64,000 nt of DNA from an uncultured Granulosicoccus sp. (GTDB taxonomy: Bacteria; Pseudomonadota; Gammaproteobacteria; Granulosicoccales; Granulosicoccaceae): the NCBI GenBank assembly GCA_947495035.1, contig CANLXI010000006.1:124001-188000 (forward strand). The letters run 5' to 3'. Below the pieces are notes generated by a model. It was not told the DNA's origin. It ran no database searches and was given only the letters and a program-made list of their open reading frames with translations. A program made the position numbers and the translations under genes. The first letter of the stretch is position 1. Every line of letters begins with the position of its first letter. Below, piece by piece: positions 1-8,550 of this stretch.

Positions 1-416
1 GCCAGACGAATCACCCGGTCAAAACCCTCTGGCGATACCGCAATGGTGACGATGGCGTCGAAGCCCTGATTGATGAAGTCCTCGATTGCCCCCAACTGGG
101 CAGCGACATCGGTTCCGGTGGAAACGGCCTTGAACTCTTCGATCTGCGAGGCAATCTCGGGCTGTTCCACGAAGGCCTTGGCTGTCTGAATCATTTGTAT
201 GCGCCAGGTATTGCCGACAAAACCGTTGACCACAGCGATCTTGTGAGGACCTTCACGCTTGTCCCATTGAAAGTAGCCGATGTCCTCCGACCAGGGAGCA
301 AAGCACTCCGGATCGTGACCCGGACCTGAGACCGTATTCGGTCCTGCCATGACAGCACTACCCAGAGTCAGGCTCGCGCTGGCGAGCAACGTGAGTGCCC
401 AGCGATGGTTCTTCAT
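1..416 (-). CDS. Sugar-type ABC transporter periplasmic binding protein (N-terminal part)
   Basis: The gene runs off the left edge, so only about 138 N-terminal residues are visible. It starts with a typical signal peptide (MKNHRWALTLLASASLTLGSA, cleavage near VMAG). A type-1 periplasmic-binding fold follows: a beta strand HKIAVVNGFVGNTW, then a segment IEDFINQGFDAIVTIAV that matches the ligand-binding lobe of ribose/xylose-type binding proteins. An AGGAGA ribosome-binding site lies 7 bases upstream of the ATG. The family captures a sugar or sugar-like solute in the periplasm for an ABC importer. The permease and ATPase would lie beyond the window. The substrate cannot be told from this part. 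Confidence 0.8.
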   Translation of the reverse strand, partial: MKNHRWALTLLASASLTLGSAVMAGPNTVSGPGHDPECFAPWSEDIGYFQWDKREGPHKIAVVNGFVGNTWRIQMIQTAKAFVEQPEIASQIEEFKAVSTGTDVAAQLGAIEDFINQGFDAIVTIAVSPEGFDRVIRL

Positions 417-732
417 GCAAGTTCTCCTGTAGTGGAATGACTGCTCTCTTGTAGTTTTGTGAACAGGCGGCATGAGAGCTGTTATTACCCTACTGGGTGG
501 TAACAAGAATTGCAATACGGAAGATCGAGTATTTGTTCGCGAGGCCCTGGCGTATCTCCGGAGCCGATTCGGGGATCAAGGCCAGTCCTTCGTGCGGGCA
601 GGTCTGCCGACCAGAGCGAGGGCATTCCGGGTTCGCAAGCCGGATTCCGGGATGCTGCAACCCAGAATGCGTCTCGCCTGGAGGGAGCCTGTGCACGAAG
701 GGTGGCCATTGATCTTCAGCCGTGGGTTTTCA
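417..732. other. Non-coding stretch upstream of the sugar-binding protein gene
   Basis: No convincing gene is visible. Several overlapping short open frames exist on both strands, but none has a good ribosome-binding site or a recognisable protein. An imperfect inverted repeat (GTTATTACC ... GGTGGTAAC, 480-503) lies about 65 bases upstream of the binding-protein start and could be an operator. The stretch most likely holds the promoter of the leftward sugar ABC operon. Confidence 0.4.
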
Positions 733-1137
733 CTAGTTGCCCGCAGGTCCGAAATGCGCGGAGACATTGTTCGAATCACCGCGACTGGCTGATGGATTGA
801 ACGGTTCCAGCCTCACCCGGGCATAGACCTCATCCTTGTTGCCGATGACCCAGCCGAGAATGATGGTGTCCGGGTCTTCATCCAGAACGCTGTTGGCGAT
901 GTCTCTGGTGAGCGTTCGCTCGATGCAGCCATTGGTGGCTCTGACGCAGGTGTTGCGCAGTGTGATCAGGTGATCGTCCCATACCGGGTCATCACCTCTG
1001 AGCGTCACTCGCTCGTGAAAGACGCTGTTTGCCATCGCTTCACAGCTGGAAAAACAGATCCTGTAGGTCACGGTCACGCGACTTCTGCGTCTGCCGGAAT
1101 CCTCGATCGATAATCTCACATTGCTGATGGTAGCCAT
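733..1137 (-). CDS. Hypothetical 134-residue protein
   Basis: I do not recognise a family. The reading frame is supported by a strong ribosome-binding site (AAGGAGAAGG just upstream of the ATG at 1137). The protein has no signal peptide and no membrane segment. It looks like a soluble beta-rich protein: alternating strands near the N-terminus (SNVRLSIED, RVTVTYRICF), then LGWVIGNKDEVYARVRL towards the C-terminus. Four cysteines lie in the first two thirds. The last 20 residues are low-complexity (Ser, Asn, Gly) and probably disordered. It stands alone between the sugar-binding protein and the HD hydrolase, transcribed in the same direction. No function is proposed. Confidence 0.55.
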   Translation of the reverse strand: MATISNVRLSIEDSGRRRSRVTVTYRICFSSCEAMANSVFHERVTLRGDDPVWDDHLITLRNTCVRATNGCIERTLTRDIANSVLDEDPDTIILGWVIGNKDEVYARVRLEPFNPSASRGDSNNVSAHFGPAGN

Positions 1138-1355
1138 ATTCCTTCTCCTTCATGTCAATCAGGCGTGACATCCGAATACACCCCTAGGGGTGGTGTGTCA
1201 CTGCTGTCAACGGGAGTACGCACTCGGCAGTGCAAATGCAAGTCGAGTGCACCCGTTGAAGAACATGCTGCTATCCGGGAGGCGTCAAGACAATGCTGTG
1301 GCAACTGACGAAAGTCGTGTATTGGCGCGAAAGACAGGAGTTTGGGGCGTTACTG

Positions 1356-1922
1356 CTATTCCGTATAGGTGGGAAAACTGTCCATTGGGCGGGGATTGAC
1401 TTGCAGTATGGACTCGGCCTGTCTGTAGAGCCTCTCATCACCCGACTGGAGCGCACTCAGCAATTCGCGTTTTTCCTGCAGATAGATTCTGAAGAAGTCA
1501 TTGTCCGTCTCGCAGATGTGCTCGGTGTTGTCGATCAGGTCTGCGAGTTTGATGGTCTTGGCCTCCGCCGATTTGTGTTTCCAGGTCAGGCGCTCTGCGG
1601 CCTTGCGCTCTGCTCGGTTCAGAGACGGGTAATTCTCCCTGGTGTACTGGTCTGTCAGTTCTCGCACCAGCGAAGTGACTGTCTGGCCGCATTGCTGCAG
1701 GATCTCCTGCTCTGCACGGACAGGGTCAGGCCCGTCTTCAAGTACATCATGCAAGATGGCAGCTGCCAGCATGTCCTCGTTGTTCGACACGGCGCGGACG
1801 CGCATCATCACGGACAGTGGGTGGGCGATGTAAGGGACTTCCACGTACTTGCGGTTCTGCCCATCATGCGCTGTCGTTGCGATGCGTATCGCGCGATGCA
1901 GCAACTCGTGCCTGGCTGTCAT
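1356..1922 (-). CDS. MESH1-like HD-domain phosphohydrolase (small alarmone hydrolase type)
   Basis: This 188-residue single-domain protein has the HD-superfamily pattern of RelA/SpoT-type hydrolases. The metal and active-site motifs are in order: AHDGQNRK near residue 17, PYIAHPLSV near residue 30, the HD pair in AAILHDVLED near residue 55, and KLADLIDNT near residue 127. It lacks the synthetase, TGS and ACT domains of full SpoT. That matches the short MESH1-like family, which removes pyrophosphate from (p)ppGpp or the phosphate of NADPH in vitro. It is probably cytosolic and Mn-dependent. It sits between an unknown gene and the LacI regulator on the same strand, with no clear pathway link. 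The domain assignment is firm; the physiological substrate is not. Confidence 0.8.
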   Translation of the reverse strand: MTARHELLHRAIRIATTAHDGQNRKYVEVPYIAHPLSVMMRVRAVSNNEDMLAAAILHDVLEDGPDPVRAEQEILQQCGQTVTSLVRELTDQYTRENYPSLNRAERKAAERLTWKHKSAEAKTIKLADLIDNTEHICETDNDFFRIYLQEKRELLSALQSGDERLYRQAESILQVNPRPMDSFPTYTE

Positions 1923-2076
1923 GATTTCATCTTCGAATCTTGCTGTGGTGTCAGCATAACCTCAATGAGACTTGAATCCACGATCAGACGTCGCCCTTGG
2001 CTGCGGGAGCATGCCATTGCCCCTGCATTGCGCGGGAAGGATAAAACCAGCGGCCAGGTACGAATGACAACAGCGA

Positions 2077-3096
2077 TCATCGCCGGGGTGGGCCAAGAGA
2101 CTCGCGATGCATGATCTCCGTTTCGAATTCGATACTCTCGGGGCGGTGATCGGTCGTCAGCAATTCCAGCAACAGCCTTGCGGCCGAGCGTCCCATCCGT
2201 CTCTGTGGTACGCGCACGGTGGTCAGTGCGGGGTGAACGGTGGTGGCAAGATCGATATCGTCGAACCCGGTTATCGAGACATCATCGGGTATGCCAACTC
2301 CGGCTTTTCTGGCACGCACAATGGCGCCGGCAGCCAGCACATCGTTGCCGCAGATGATGGCAGTGGGTGCATCGGCACGGCTCATCAAGCGCTCGAAGGC
2401 ATCACCGCCCTCATTCTGCGCATAGCGTGCCTCGACGACGTCGAGCAGCCTGGCGCCCTGGCCGTAGTCCCTGATGGCTTGCGTGACTCCCTTGATGCGG
2501 TTGGCGGCACGATCGTTTCCTTGCGAGATGCCGGCAATCATCGCGATGTTCCTGTGGCCCTGTTTCAGCACTTCGACGGCCATGGCGTAGGCTGCCTTGT
2601 GATTGCTGAAACCTGCGAACAGAAGAGGCGAGTCCGGTTTGTAGCACCAGGAGATGACGCAGGGTATCTGCCGCAGCCTCAGAAATTCCCGGGTTTCCGG
2701 TAGACGCTCGGCTCCGATCAGCAGGAGCCCGTCGGCACCGTGCGTGATCAGAGACTGGATCTGACTGAATTCATGCCGACCGTCATAGCCCGAACTGGCT
2801 ACCAGCAAGGTCACACCGGCGGTGGATAGCTCTTCCTGAAAGGATTGCAGGCCACTGGCAAACATGGCATTGGCCATGGTGGGAATGATGGCCCCGACGG
2901 TATTGCTGCGATTGGAGGCCAGAGTGCGGCCGCCGGAATGCGGCGTGTAACCCAGTTCCCGTATGACGTTCTGGATGCGTGTCAGGGTTGACTGCGCCAC
3001 TTTCTCGGGGTTGTTGATCGATCGCGATATGGTGGCAGTCGATACCCCGGCTGCGCGAGCGACATCTTCAATGGTGGGACTGACGAGCTTTTTCAT
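2077..3096 (-). CDS. LacI-family transcriptional regulator of the sulfonate operon
   Basis: The N-terminal helix-turn-helix is typical of LacI/GalR (TIEDVARAAGVSTATISRSI, residues 8-27), followed by the hinge helix and a type-1 periplasmic-binding-like effector domain to residue 339. The gene is divergent from the sulfonate uptake and degradation operon that begins near 3289. A perfect 14-base palindrome of the LacI-operator type lies between them at 3205-3218. Repression lifted by the sulfonate substrate or an intermediate is therefore likely (inference). Length and domain order are normal for the family. The effector may be dihydroxypropanesulfonate or sulfolactate, but the sequence does not show which. 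Confidence 0.85.
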   Translation of the reverse strand: MKKLVSPTIEDVARAAGVSTATISRSINNPEKVAQSTLTRIQNVIRELGYTPHSGGRTLASNRSNTVGAIIPTMANAMFASGLQSFQEELSTAGVTLLVASSGYDGRHEFSQIQSLITHGADGLLLIGAERLPETREFLRLRQIPCVISWCYKPDSPLLFAGFSNHKAAYAMAVEVLKQGHRNIAMIAGISQGNDRAANRIKGVTQAIRDYGQGARLLDVVEARYAQNEGGDAFERLMSRADAPTAIICGNDVLAAGAIVRARKAGVGIPDDVSITGFDDIDLATTVHPALTTVRVPQRRMGRSAARLLLELLTTDHRPESIEFETEIMHRESLGPPRR

Positions 3097-3204
3097 GAAT
3101 CGCTGGGGCTTGGAGTCTGGCTACGGAATACGTGCCTCTGCATCCGGTGGTGGCTGGATCATGGCAAGCATGTCATAGATGTAAAGAGTAGTTGTAAAAA
3201 ATGA

Positions 3205-3218
3205 TGTAAGCGCTTACA
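3205..3218. promoter_or_regulatory. Perfect LacI-family operator palindrome
   Basis: TGTAAGCGCTTACA is an exact 14-base palindrome with the central CG typical of LacI/GalR/PurR operators. It lies 109 bases upstream of the divergent regulator start (3096) and about 70 bases upstream of the first plus-strand gene. It is the obvious target of the adjacent LacI-type protein. Confidence 0.8.
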
Positions 3219-3288
3219 CTCGGTGTCAAGCCCAGACAGATGATGGATATCTGACTGGCTGTCCCTCGTCGTGCACCGGAGAAGGCAG

Positions 3289-3513
3289 TTGAAGAATAGT
3301 GGATTGATGTTGTTTTTAACCGCTTGTTTTTTCAGTGTTTATATGGCCGATGTAGTAGCTGGTGCATACTTTAGAGCCGCGTTCCTGTCGGACGTAGCGG
3401 CCGTTGTCACGCTCGGTCTGGCGAGCGTGTTTTTCACCGTTGCAATCGTTGAACTGGAGCGCCGGGAAAGGGCCGTTTCCGGGAATGACGACATTGCAGA
3501 ACCCCTGGAGTAG
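3289..3513 (+). CDS. Small two-helix membrane protein at head of TRAP operon
   Basis: A 74-residue protein precedes dctP by only 6 bases. It has two predicted membrane helices (about residues 5-27 and 35-56) and a charged C-terminal tail (ELERRERAVSGNDD). The start is uncertain: TTG at 3289 has a GGAGAAGG site only 3 bases upstream, and ATG at 3307 or GTG at 3271 are alternatives. I do not recognise the family. Its position as first gene after the operator, tightly spaced to the TRAP binding protein, suggests an accessory to the transporter or its maturation. This is inference from context only. Confidence 0.5.
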   Translation: MKNSGLMLFLTACFFSVYMADVVAGAYFRAAFLSDVAAVVTLGLASVFFTVAIVELERRERAVSGNDDIAEPLE

Positions 3514-3519
3514 ACCTGG

Positions 3520-4674
3520 ATGCCCATCATGAAAAACGAGAACGAACGCGCTTCTCTGGAGAGACGAAACTTCCTCAAGCTCACCGGCTCAGGTGCCTTT
3601 ACGGCTGCCATGCTGGTCGGGGCCGCCGGCATGCTATCGTCCGATGAAGTCGTGGCGCAAACGGCAAAGGAAGAAAAGTTGCGTGAGTCCGAAGCCGAGC
3701 ACACCATGCTCATCGCGACAGCCTATGTCCTGGGAGCCTCGCGCAGCTACCCGATCATGCAGCTTGACCTGAAGGAGAACATTCAGAACGCCACCAACGG
3801 GAAGGTCTACGTCAAGCTGGCTCCCGGTGGGCAGTTGGGTACGGGCGATGCGCTTGTGCAGAAGGTGCAGGGTGGAACTGTCCAGGCGGCACAGCATTCC
3901 CTGGCAAACTTTGCACCTTTCGCCCCAGCCATTGACTTGATCAATCTGCCCTATTTCTGTGGTGCCAACCAGCGTTTTACCAATCTTGTCGGTTCGGACG
4001 CCTGGAAACAGCAGATTCATCCCAAGGTGGAGGAGAGAGGATTCAAGATCCTGTTCTATGTCGTCATCGACCCACGAGTGGTTGCCTTGCGCAAGGGTGG
4101 ACCCGGACCCGTCTTGTCACCTTCGGATCTGGAAGGTGTGAAGTTCAGGGTGCCCGGTTCGCAGATGCTGCAACAATACTATCGCCTGGTGGGGGCCAAT
4201 CCGACACCGGTGGCCTGGGGTGAGACGCCGTCCGCCATCAAGCAGGGAGTGGCCGATGCACTCGATCCTTCTGTGGGTGCGTTGTTCGTCTTCGGCTTCA
4301 AGGACATTCTGAGTCATGTGACCTTCACTCAGGCGGTGCCTGACAGTCAGGTGTTTTCCTGCAATCTGGAATGGTTCAATTCGCTGCCCGAGGATGTGCA
4401 GGCCGCCATCGAGTTTGCCGCTGAAGTCACCACTCAGCAGAACCTTGCCAAGGTTCCCGCAGCAAGGGCCTACGCCATGTCGGAACTCACCCGGGCCGGT
4501 GTCGAATTTCATTCCTTGACCGAAGACCAGCTGGCCGTCTGGAAGGAAGCCGGTGGTTACCAGCGCAGCGAATGGGATCAATACAAGTCGGACCTGGCGG
4601 GCTCGATGGATGTATTCAGTCAGCTGGAAGAGGCTGCAGACACGATGGGTCGCTATTACGTTCACGACGCCTGA
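3520..4674 (+). CDS. TRAP transporter solute-binding protein (DctP type), probably sulfonate-specific
   Basis: This 384-residue DctP-family periplasmic receptor delivers an organic anion to the DctQM membrane pair. The N-terminus carries a twin-arginine-like signal (ERRNFLKLTGSGAF, residues 11-24), so export by Tat in folded form is plausible. The body shows DctP features: VKLAPGGQLGTGDALVQKVQ near residue 105, GVKFRVPGS near 208, and an Arg in this region that binds the ligand acid group in the family. The start at 3520 has GGAG 9 bases upstream. Genes for DctQ, DctM and an HpsN-like dehydrogenase follow. 2,3-Dihydroxypropane-1-sulfonate is therefore the best-guess ligand, comparable to HpsKLM-type TRAP systems. 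Ligand assignment is inferred from the operon. Confidence 0.85.
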   Translation: MPIMKNENERASLERRNFLKLTGSGAFTAAMLVGAAGMLSSDEVVAQTAKEEKLRESEAEHTMLIATAYVLGASRSYPIMQLDLKENIQNATNGKVYVKLAPGGQLGTGDALVQKVQGGTVQAAQHSLANFAPFAPAIDLINLPYFCGANQRFTNLVGSDAWKQQIHPKVEERGFKILFYVVIDPRVVALRKGGPGPVLSPSDLEGVKFRVPGSQMLQQYYRLVGANPTPVAWGETPSAIKQGVADALDPSVGALFVFGFKDILSHVTFTQAVPDSQVFSCNLEWFNSLPEDVQAAIEFAAEVTTQQNLAKVPAARAYAMSELTRAGVEFHSLTEDQLAVWKEAGGYQRSEWDQYKSDLAGSMDVFSQLEEAADTMGRYYVHDA

Positions 4675-4695
4675 TCTGCACGGATAGCGAAGGGG

Positions 4696-4745
4696 CCGGA
4701 GACTCGTCTCCGGTACGGAGTCGGGTTGCAATCTGCAACTCCGAC
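4696..4745 (+). promoter_or_regulatory. Two tandem hairpins between dctP and dctQ
   Basis: Two stem-loops fill the 97-base gap. The first is CCGGAGAC-TC-GTCTCCGG (4696-4713). The second pairs GTCGG.TTGCA with TGCAA..CCGAC (4720-4745). Neither is followed by a T-run, so they are not classical terminators. Such elements after a binding-protein gene commonly stabilise its mRNA or limit read-through, giving more receptor than membrane subunit (inference). Confidence 0.5.
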
Positions 4746-4771
4746 GCTTTGCAGACAGATCGAGGGTCATC

Positions 4772-5287
4772 ATGAGACGTTTTCTGCGTGAGCTTGACGA
4801 CAATGCCGAGCGCTGGGCACTGCTTGTCTTCTACACATTGCTGGTATCGACGATGACCATCGAAGTGGTTCGTCGTGAAGTGTTTTCGTACTCGTCCATC
4901 TGGGGTGAGGAAATCGTGCGTTATTCGTTCATCTATCTGGCGTGGATAGGGGCTGCCGCGGCAGTCAAGGAGCGGGCACATATTCGTATCGATGTGCTGT
5001 ATCACTATGTCGGACCTCGTACCAAGGCGCTGCTCTACATCTTCGGTGACATCGTCATGCTGGTCATCGGCTGCCTGGCGCTCTACTGGTCTTTCGAGAC
5101 CGTGAGTGTGAGCTGGAAGTACGGATCGGTGACACACGGTCTGCGCATTTCCAAGGTCTGGTTCCTGATGGCTGTACCGGTCGGCTTCAGTCTGGTCATC
5201 TTTCGACTATTGCAATCCATGCGCCGCGACATCGGGGACCTTCTGGCAGGAAGACCCGTGTTCGAAGGCAACAAGATGTTTGATTGA
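4772..5287 (+). CDS. TRAP transporter small membrane subunit (DctQ type)
   Basis: A 171-residue DctQ-family protein with four predicted membrane helices (roughly residues 15-35, 48-66, 87-108 and 130-150). The family signature region WGEEIVRYSFIYLAWIGAA is at about residues 44-62. GAGGG lies 5 bases upstream of the start. DctQ pairs with the large DctM subunit to form the Na+-driven transporter served by the periplasmic receptor encoded upstream. Nine bases separate its stop from dctM, so the two are co-translated. Its role in sulfonate uptake is inferred from the operon. Confidence 0.88.
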   Translation: MRRFLRELDDNAERWALLVFYTLLVSTMTIEVVRREVFSYSSIWGEEIVRYSFIYLAWIGAAAAVKERAHIRIDVLYHYVGPRTKALLYIFGDIVMLVIGCLALYWSFETVSVSWKYGSVTHGLRISKVWFLMAVPVGFSLVIFRLLQSMRRDIGDLLAGRPVFEGNKMFD

Positions 5288-5296
5288 GGCGACGAC

Positions 5297-6628
5297 ATGC
5301 TCTGGCAGAATCTACAAGATCAAGCGGTCGAACTGGGCTGGTCCTTCTATGGCCCGGTATTGGTGTTCGTCCTCTTCTGTGCACTGGGAATACCCGTCTG
5401 GGCCGCCATTGGTGCCTGCGCGGTGGCCATGCTGGTATTATCGGATGTTCTACCGCTGTCATTGCTGGGAGAATCGCTGTTCGACGGTATCGACGCCTTC
5501 GCATTGACCGCCATTCCGCTATTCATCCTGACCGGTGATGCACTGGTTCGAACCGGTCTCAGCCGCAAGTTCATGGATGTAGCGGAAGCGCTGACCTGCT
5601 GGGCCAAGGGTGGCTTCGGTTCGGCAACCGTGCTGGTCTGTGGCATGTTCTCCGCCATATCCGGCTCTGATGCCGCCGGTGCTGCCGCCGTTGGACGCAT
5701 GACCATCAATCGTCTGGTGGAAAGCGGCTATCCTCGCCCCTATGCCTGTGCACTGGTGGCGGCAGGTGCCTGTACCGGTATTCTGATTCCACCATCGATT
5801 GCCTATATCGTCATCGGTCTGGTGTTGGGCATTTCGGCGTCCACCTTGTTTCAGGCGGCGCTGATCCCCGGCATTCTCGTGTTGCTCTCCATACTCGTCA
5901 CCAATATCGTCATGAACAGGCGATATGCCTATGAAGGTGGCGGCATGATGAGCCTGGGCGAATGGTCATCCAACCTGGTGCAGGCGCTCAAGGGAGGCTG
6001 GTATGCGTTTCTGGTACCGGGCATCATTTTCTACGGCATATTCTCGGGCCGTCTGACGCCGACCGAGGCAGGGGCGACAGCTGTCACCGTCACGATCATC
6101 ATGGGCTTCGTGCTTGGCACCTTGAGGCTGTCCGATTTTCCATCGATGCTGCTCGGTTCGGCAAAGGTCAATGGCGTCATTCTGCCGATCATCGCGTTCT
6201 CTCTGCCTCTGGCTCAGACACTGGCCGCGATGGGAGTGCCACAGGGATTCGTGTTCGCGGTGACAACGCTGACCGATAATCCCTACCTGCTGATTCTGCT
6301 GATGATCTTCATCCTGATTGCGGCCGGCTGTGTCATGGAGACCACGCCCAATATCGTGATTCTGGCACCGATTCTCAAACCGCTTGCCGATGAGATCGGC
6401 ATGAACGAGATTCAGTTCTGCATCATGATGATCACCTCACTGGGGGTTGGCTTCATCACGCCGCCACTGGGACTGAACCTGTTTGTGGTGTCCGGGCTTA
6501 CCGGTGAGTCGATTCTGAAGATTGCTGCCCGGGCAGTGCCCTTTGTCTTCTTCATGCTGCTGGTGGTATTGCTGATTGCCTACATACCATCGGTTTCCAC
6601 CTTTCTGTTAGGCGATATCTACGGCTAG
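5297..6628 (+). CDS. TRAP transporter large membrane subunit (DctM type)
   Basis: A 443-residue, strongly hydrophobic DctM-family permease with about 12 helices. Family motifs are present, including AISGSDAAGAAAVGRM (near residue 118), GACTGILIPPSIAYIV (near 156) and GVGFITPPLGLNLFVVSG (near 390). This subunit carries the substrate across the inner membrane using a sodium gradient. The gene lies between dctQ and hpsN with gaps of only 9 bases on each side. That tight packing ties the transporter to sulfonate oxidation. Confidence 0.92.
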   Translation: MLWQNLQDQAVELGWSFYGPVLVFVLFCALGIPVWAAIGACAVAMLVLSDVLPLSLLGESLFDGIDAFALTAIPLFILTGDALVRTGLSRKFMDVAEALTCWAKGGFGSATVLVCGMFSAISGSDAAGAAAVGRMTINRLVESGYPRPYACALVAAGACTGILIPPSIAYIVIGLVLGISASTLFQAALIPGILVLLSILVTNIVMNRRYAYEGGGMMSLGEWSSNLVQALKGGWYAFLVPGIIFYGIFSGRLTPTEAGATAVTVTIIMGFVLGTLRLSDFPSMLLGSAKVNGVILPIIAFSLPLAQTLAAMGVPQGFVFAVTTLTDNPYLLILLMIFILIAAGCVMETTPNIVILAPILKPLADEIGMNEIQFCIMMITSLGVGFITPPLGLNLFVVSGLTGESILKIAARAVPFVFFMLLVVLLIAYIPSVSTFLLGDIYG

Positions 6629-6637
6629 GACTGAACA

Positions 6638-7939
6638 ATGACCAGAAAATATCTGAAAAAGGCCGCGAAAACCGCGACGACTGATGCCACTGATGTGCGT
6701 GCGACCGTGCAGAACATTCTCTCGGACATCGAAGCCGGTGGTGATGCGGCAGCCATGCGCTATGCCGAAAAGTTCGATGGCTACGAGGGCAACATACTGC
6801 TCACGGAAGAAGAGATTGCAGCGGCCTGTGAGGCGGTACCGCAGAAGCTCAAGGATGACATTGCCTTCGCGCACGATAATGTTCGACGTTTTGCCGAAGT
6901 GCAGAAGAGCACGATGCAGAATGTCGAACTGGAAGTGGTGCCGGGCTTCACGCTGGGCCAGAAGACCATTCCCTGTCAGGCTGTCGGCTGCTATGTGCCG
7001 GGAGGGCGCTACAGTCATATTGCCAGTGCCATCATGACGGTCACCACTGCCAAGGTGGCGGGTTGCAAACACATCGTGGCGTGTTCGCCGCCGCGGGCCG
7101 GTGAAGGTATTGCACCGGCGATCGTCTTTGCTGCCAATCTGTGTGGTGCCGACAGGATACTGGCCATGGGGGGGGTGCAGGGGGTTGCTGCCATGACCTT
7201 CGGTCTGTTCGGCCTGCCCAGGGCCGACATTCTGGTCGGGCCGGGCAATCAGTTCGTGGCGGAGGCCAAGCGTATCCTGTTTGGCCGAGTCGGTATCGAC
7301 ATGGTTGCCGGTCCGACAGACAGCCTTGTTCTGGCAGACAGCTCGGCAGATCCCTTCATTGTCGCCACCGATCTGGTGAGTCAGGCCGAACACGGTTACA
7401 ACTCCCCGGTCTGGCTGGTGACCTCCGATGAGGCCCTGGCCGAGAAAGTGATGCAGATCGTGCCTGATCTGATTGCCGATCTGCCCGAGACCAATCGACT
7501 CAGTGCCGAGGCCGCCTGGCGAGATTATGCCGAGGTGATTGTCTGTGCAGACCGGGAAGAGATGGCAGCAACCTCCGATGAATATGCACCGGAGCATCTG
7601 ACGGTGCAAGCCGAGGACCTGCCCTGGTGGCTTGAACGTCTGCAATGTTACGGGTCATTGTTCCTGGGAGAGGAAACCACGGTGTCATTCGGTGACAAGG
7701 CATCTGGTACCAATCACGTTCTACCCACATCGCAGTCCGCGAAGTACACTGGTGGCCTGTCGGTTCACAAGTACATGAAGATCGTGACCTGGCAGCAGGC
7801 CACGCGTGACGGGTCGAAACCGGTCGCCGGTGCTACTGCACGTATTTCAAGATTGGAAGGGATGGAAGGTCATGCCCGTTCGGCAGACGTCCGTCTCAAG
7901 AAGTATTTTCCTGACGAAGAATTCGAACTGGAGCTTTGA
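6638..7939 (+). CDS. hpsN: Sulfopropanediol 3-dehydrogenase (HpsN-like, histidinol-dehydrogenase family)
   Basis: This 433-residue member of the histidinol dehydrogenase family keeps the catalytic Glu-His pair in EYAPEHL (E319, H320). It also keeps the zinc-site region FGDKASGTNHVLPT and the NAD-domain segments (GCYVPGGRYSHIASA, GPGNQFVAEAK). HpsN oxidises (R)-2,3-dihydroxypropane-1-sulfonate to (R)-sulfolactate with two NAD+. No other histidine-biosynthesis gene is nearby. The neighbours are a TRAP importer and sulfopyruvate decarboxylase, which strongly favours HpsN over HisD. TAGGA lies 8 bases before the ATG. Substrate assignment combines family resemblance with operon context; a related amino-alcohol substrate cannot be excluded. 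Confidence 0.85.
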   Translation: MTRKYLKKAAKTATTDATDVRATVQNILSDIEAGGDAAAMRYAEKFDGYEGNILLTEEEIAAACEAVPQKLKDDIAFAHDNVRRFAEVQKSTMQNVELEVVPGFTLGQKTIPCQAVGCYVPGGRYSHIASAIMTVTTAKVAGCKHIVACSPPRAGEGIAPAIVFAANLCGADRILAMGGVQGVAAMTFGLFGLPRADILVGPGNQFVAEAKRILFGRVGIDMVAGPTDSLVLADSSADPFIVATDLVSQAEHGYNSPVWLVTSDEALAEKVMQIVPDLIADLPETNRLSAEAAWRDYAEVIVCADREEMAATSDEYAPEHLTVQAEDLPWWLERLQCYGSLFLGEETTVSFGDKASGTNHVLPTSQSAKYTGGLSVHKYMKIVTWQQATRDGSKPVAGATARISRLEGMEGHARSADVRLKKYFPDEEFELEL

Positions 7940-8050
7940 GCCGGAACCGAATTCATCCGCGAACGGCCTCGACCGGTGACTGATCGGTTTTCCATTCTCC
8001 GGCCGGGCCGTATTCGCAACCCTCATACCAAGACTGAAGGAGTATTCCAA

Positions 8051-8548
8051 GTGTCAGTAAGCGAAAAAATCGTGTCTGATCTGGTCGCCAACAACGTCAA
8101 CTTTGTAACTACCGTACCCTGCAAGCAGCTGGCCGGTGTTATCGAAGCCATCGAGGCCAGTGACGACATCTACCATATTCCCTCCAACAAGGAAGACGAG
8201 GGCATGGGGTTGTGTGCAGGTGCGTTCATGGGCGGGAAACGTCCTGCCATCATCATGCAGAACACGGCCATCGGTGTCACCATCAATACACTGGTCACTC
8301 TGACCCAGTATTACAGAATGCCTCTGCCGATGATCATCAGCTACCGCGGTGAGCTGGGCGAACCGGTTGCCTGTCAGGTGGAAATGGCCGTGCATACCAA
8401 GGCCCTGTTGAACCAGTTGCACATCCCTACATACCATTTTCACAAGGAGGAGGATGCCGACGAACTGGACGCCATCCTCAAGCATACTTTCATGTGCAAC
8501 AAACCGGTCGCCATTCTGACCGACGCCACTTTCTGGAAGGGGTACTGA
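8051..8548 (+). CDS. comD: Sulfopyruvate decarboxylase, alpha subunit (ComD)
   Basis: A 165-residue protein matching the small N-terminal (PYR-domain) subunit of thiamine-diphosphate sulfopyruvate decarboxylase. Characteristic segments are FVTTVPCKQLAGVIEAI near residue 17, a conserved Glu in NKEDEGMGLCAGA (activates the cofactor in this family), and ISYRGELGEP near residue 97. The GTG start at 8051 is chosen because GAAGGAG lies 8 bases upstream; the frame stays open further 5' but without a good site. With ComE it converts 3-sulfopyruvate to sulfoacetaldehyde and CO2. Phosphonopyruvate decarboxylase is the nearest alternative, but that enzyme is usually one fused chain and sits with phosphonate genes. 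Confidence 0.88.
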   Translation: MSVSEKIVSDLVANNVNFVTTVPCKQLAGVIEAIEASDDIYHIPSNKEDEGMGLCAGAFMGGKRPAIIMQNTAIGVTINTLVTLTQYYRMPLPMIISYRGELGEPVACQVEMAVHTKALLNQLHIPTYHFHKEEDADELDAILKHTFMCNKPVAILTDATFWKGY

Positions 8549-8550
8549 TC

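Noticed and set aside
472..800. Several overlapping open frames of 67-106 codons upstream of the sugar-binding protein
   Set aside because: They overlap on both strands, lack ribosome-binding sites and show no recognisable protein.
6638..7939. Histidinol dehydrogenase (HisD) for histidine biosynthesis
   Set aside because: The family match is real, but no his genes are nearby, and the neighbours (TRAP importer, ComDE) fit HpsN sulfonate oxidation far better.
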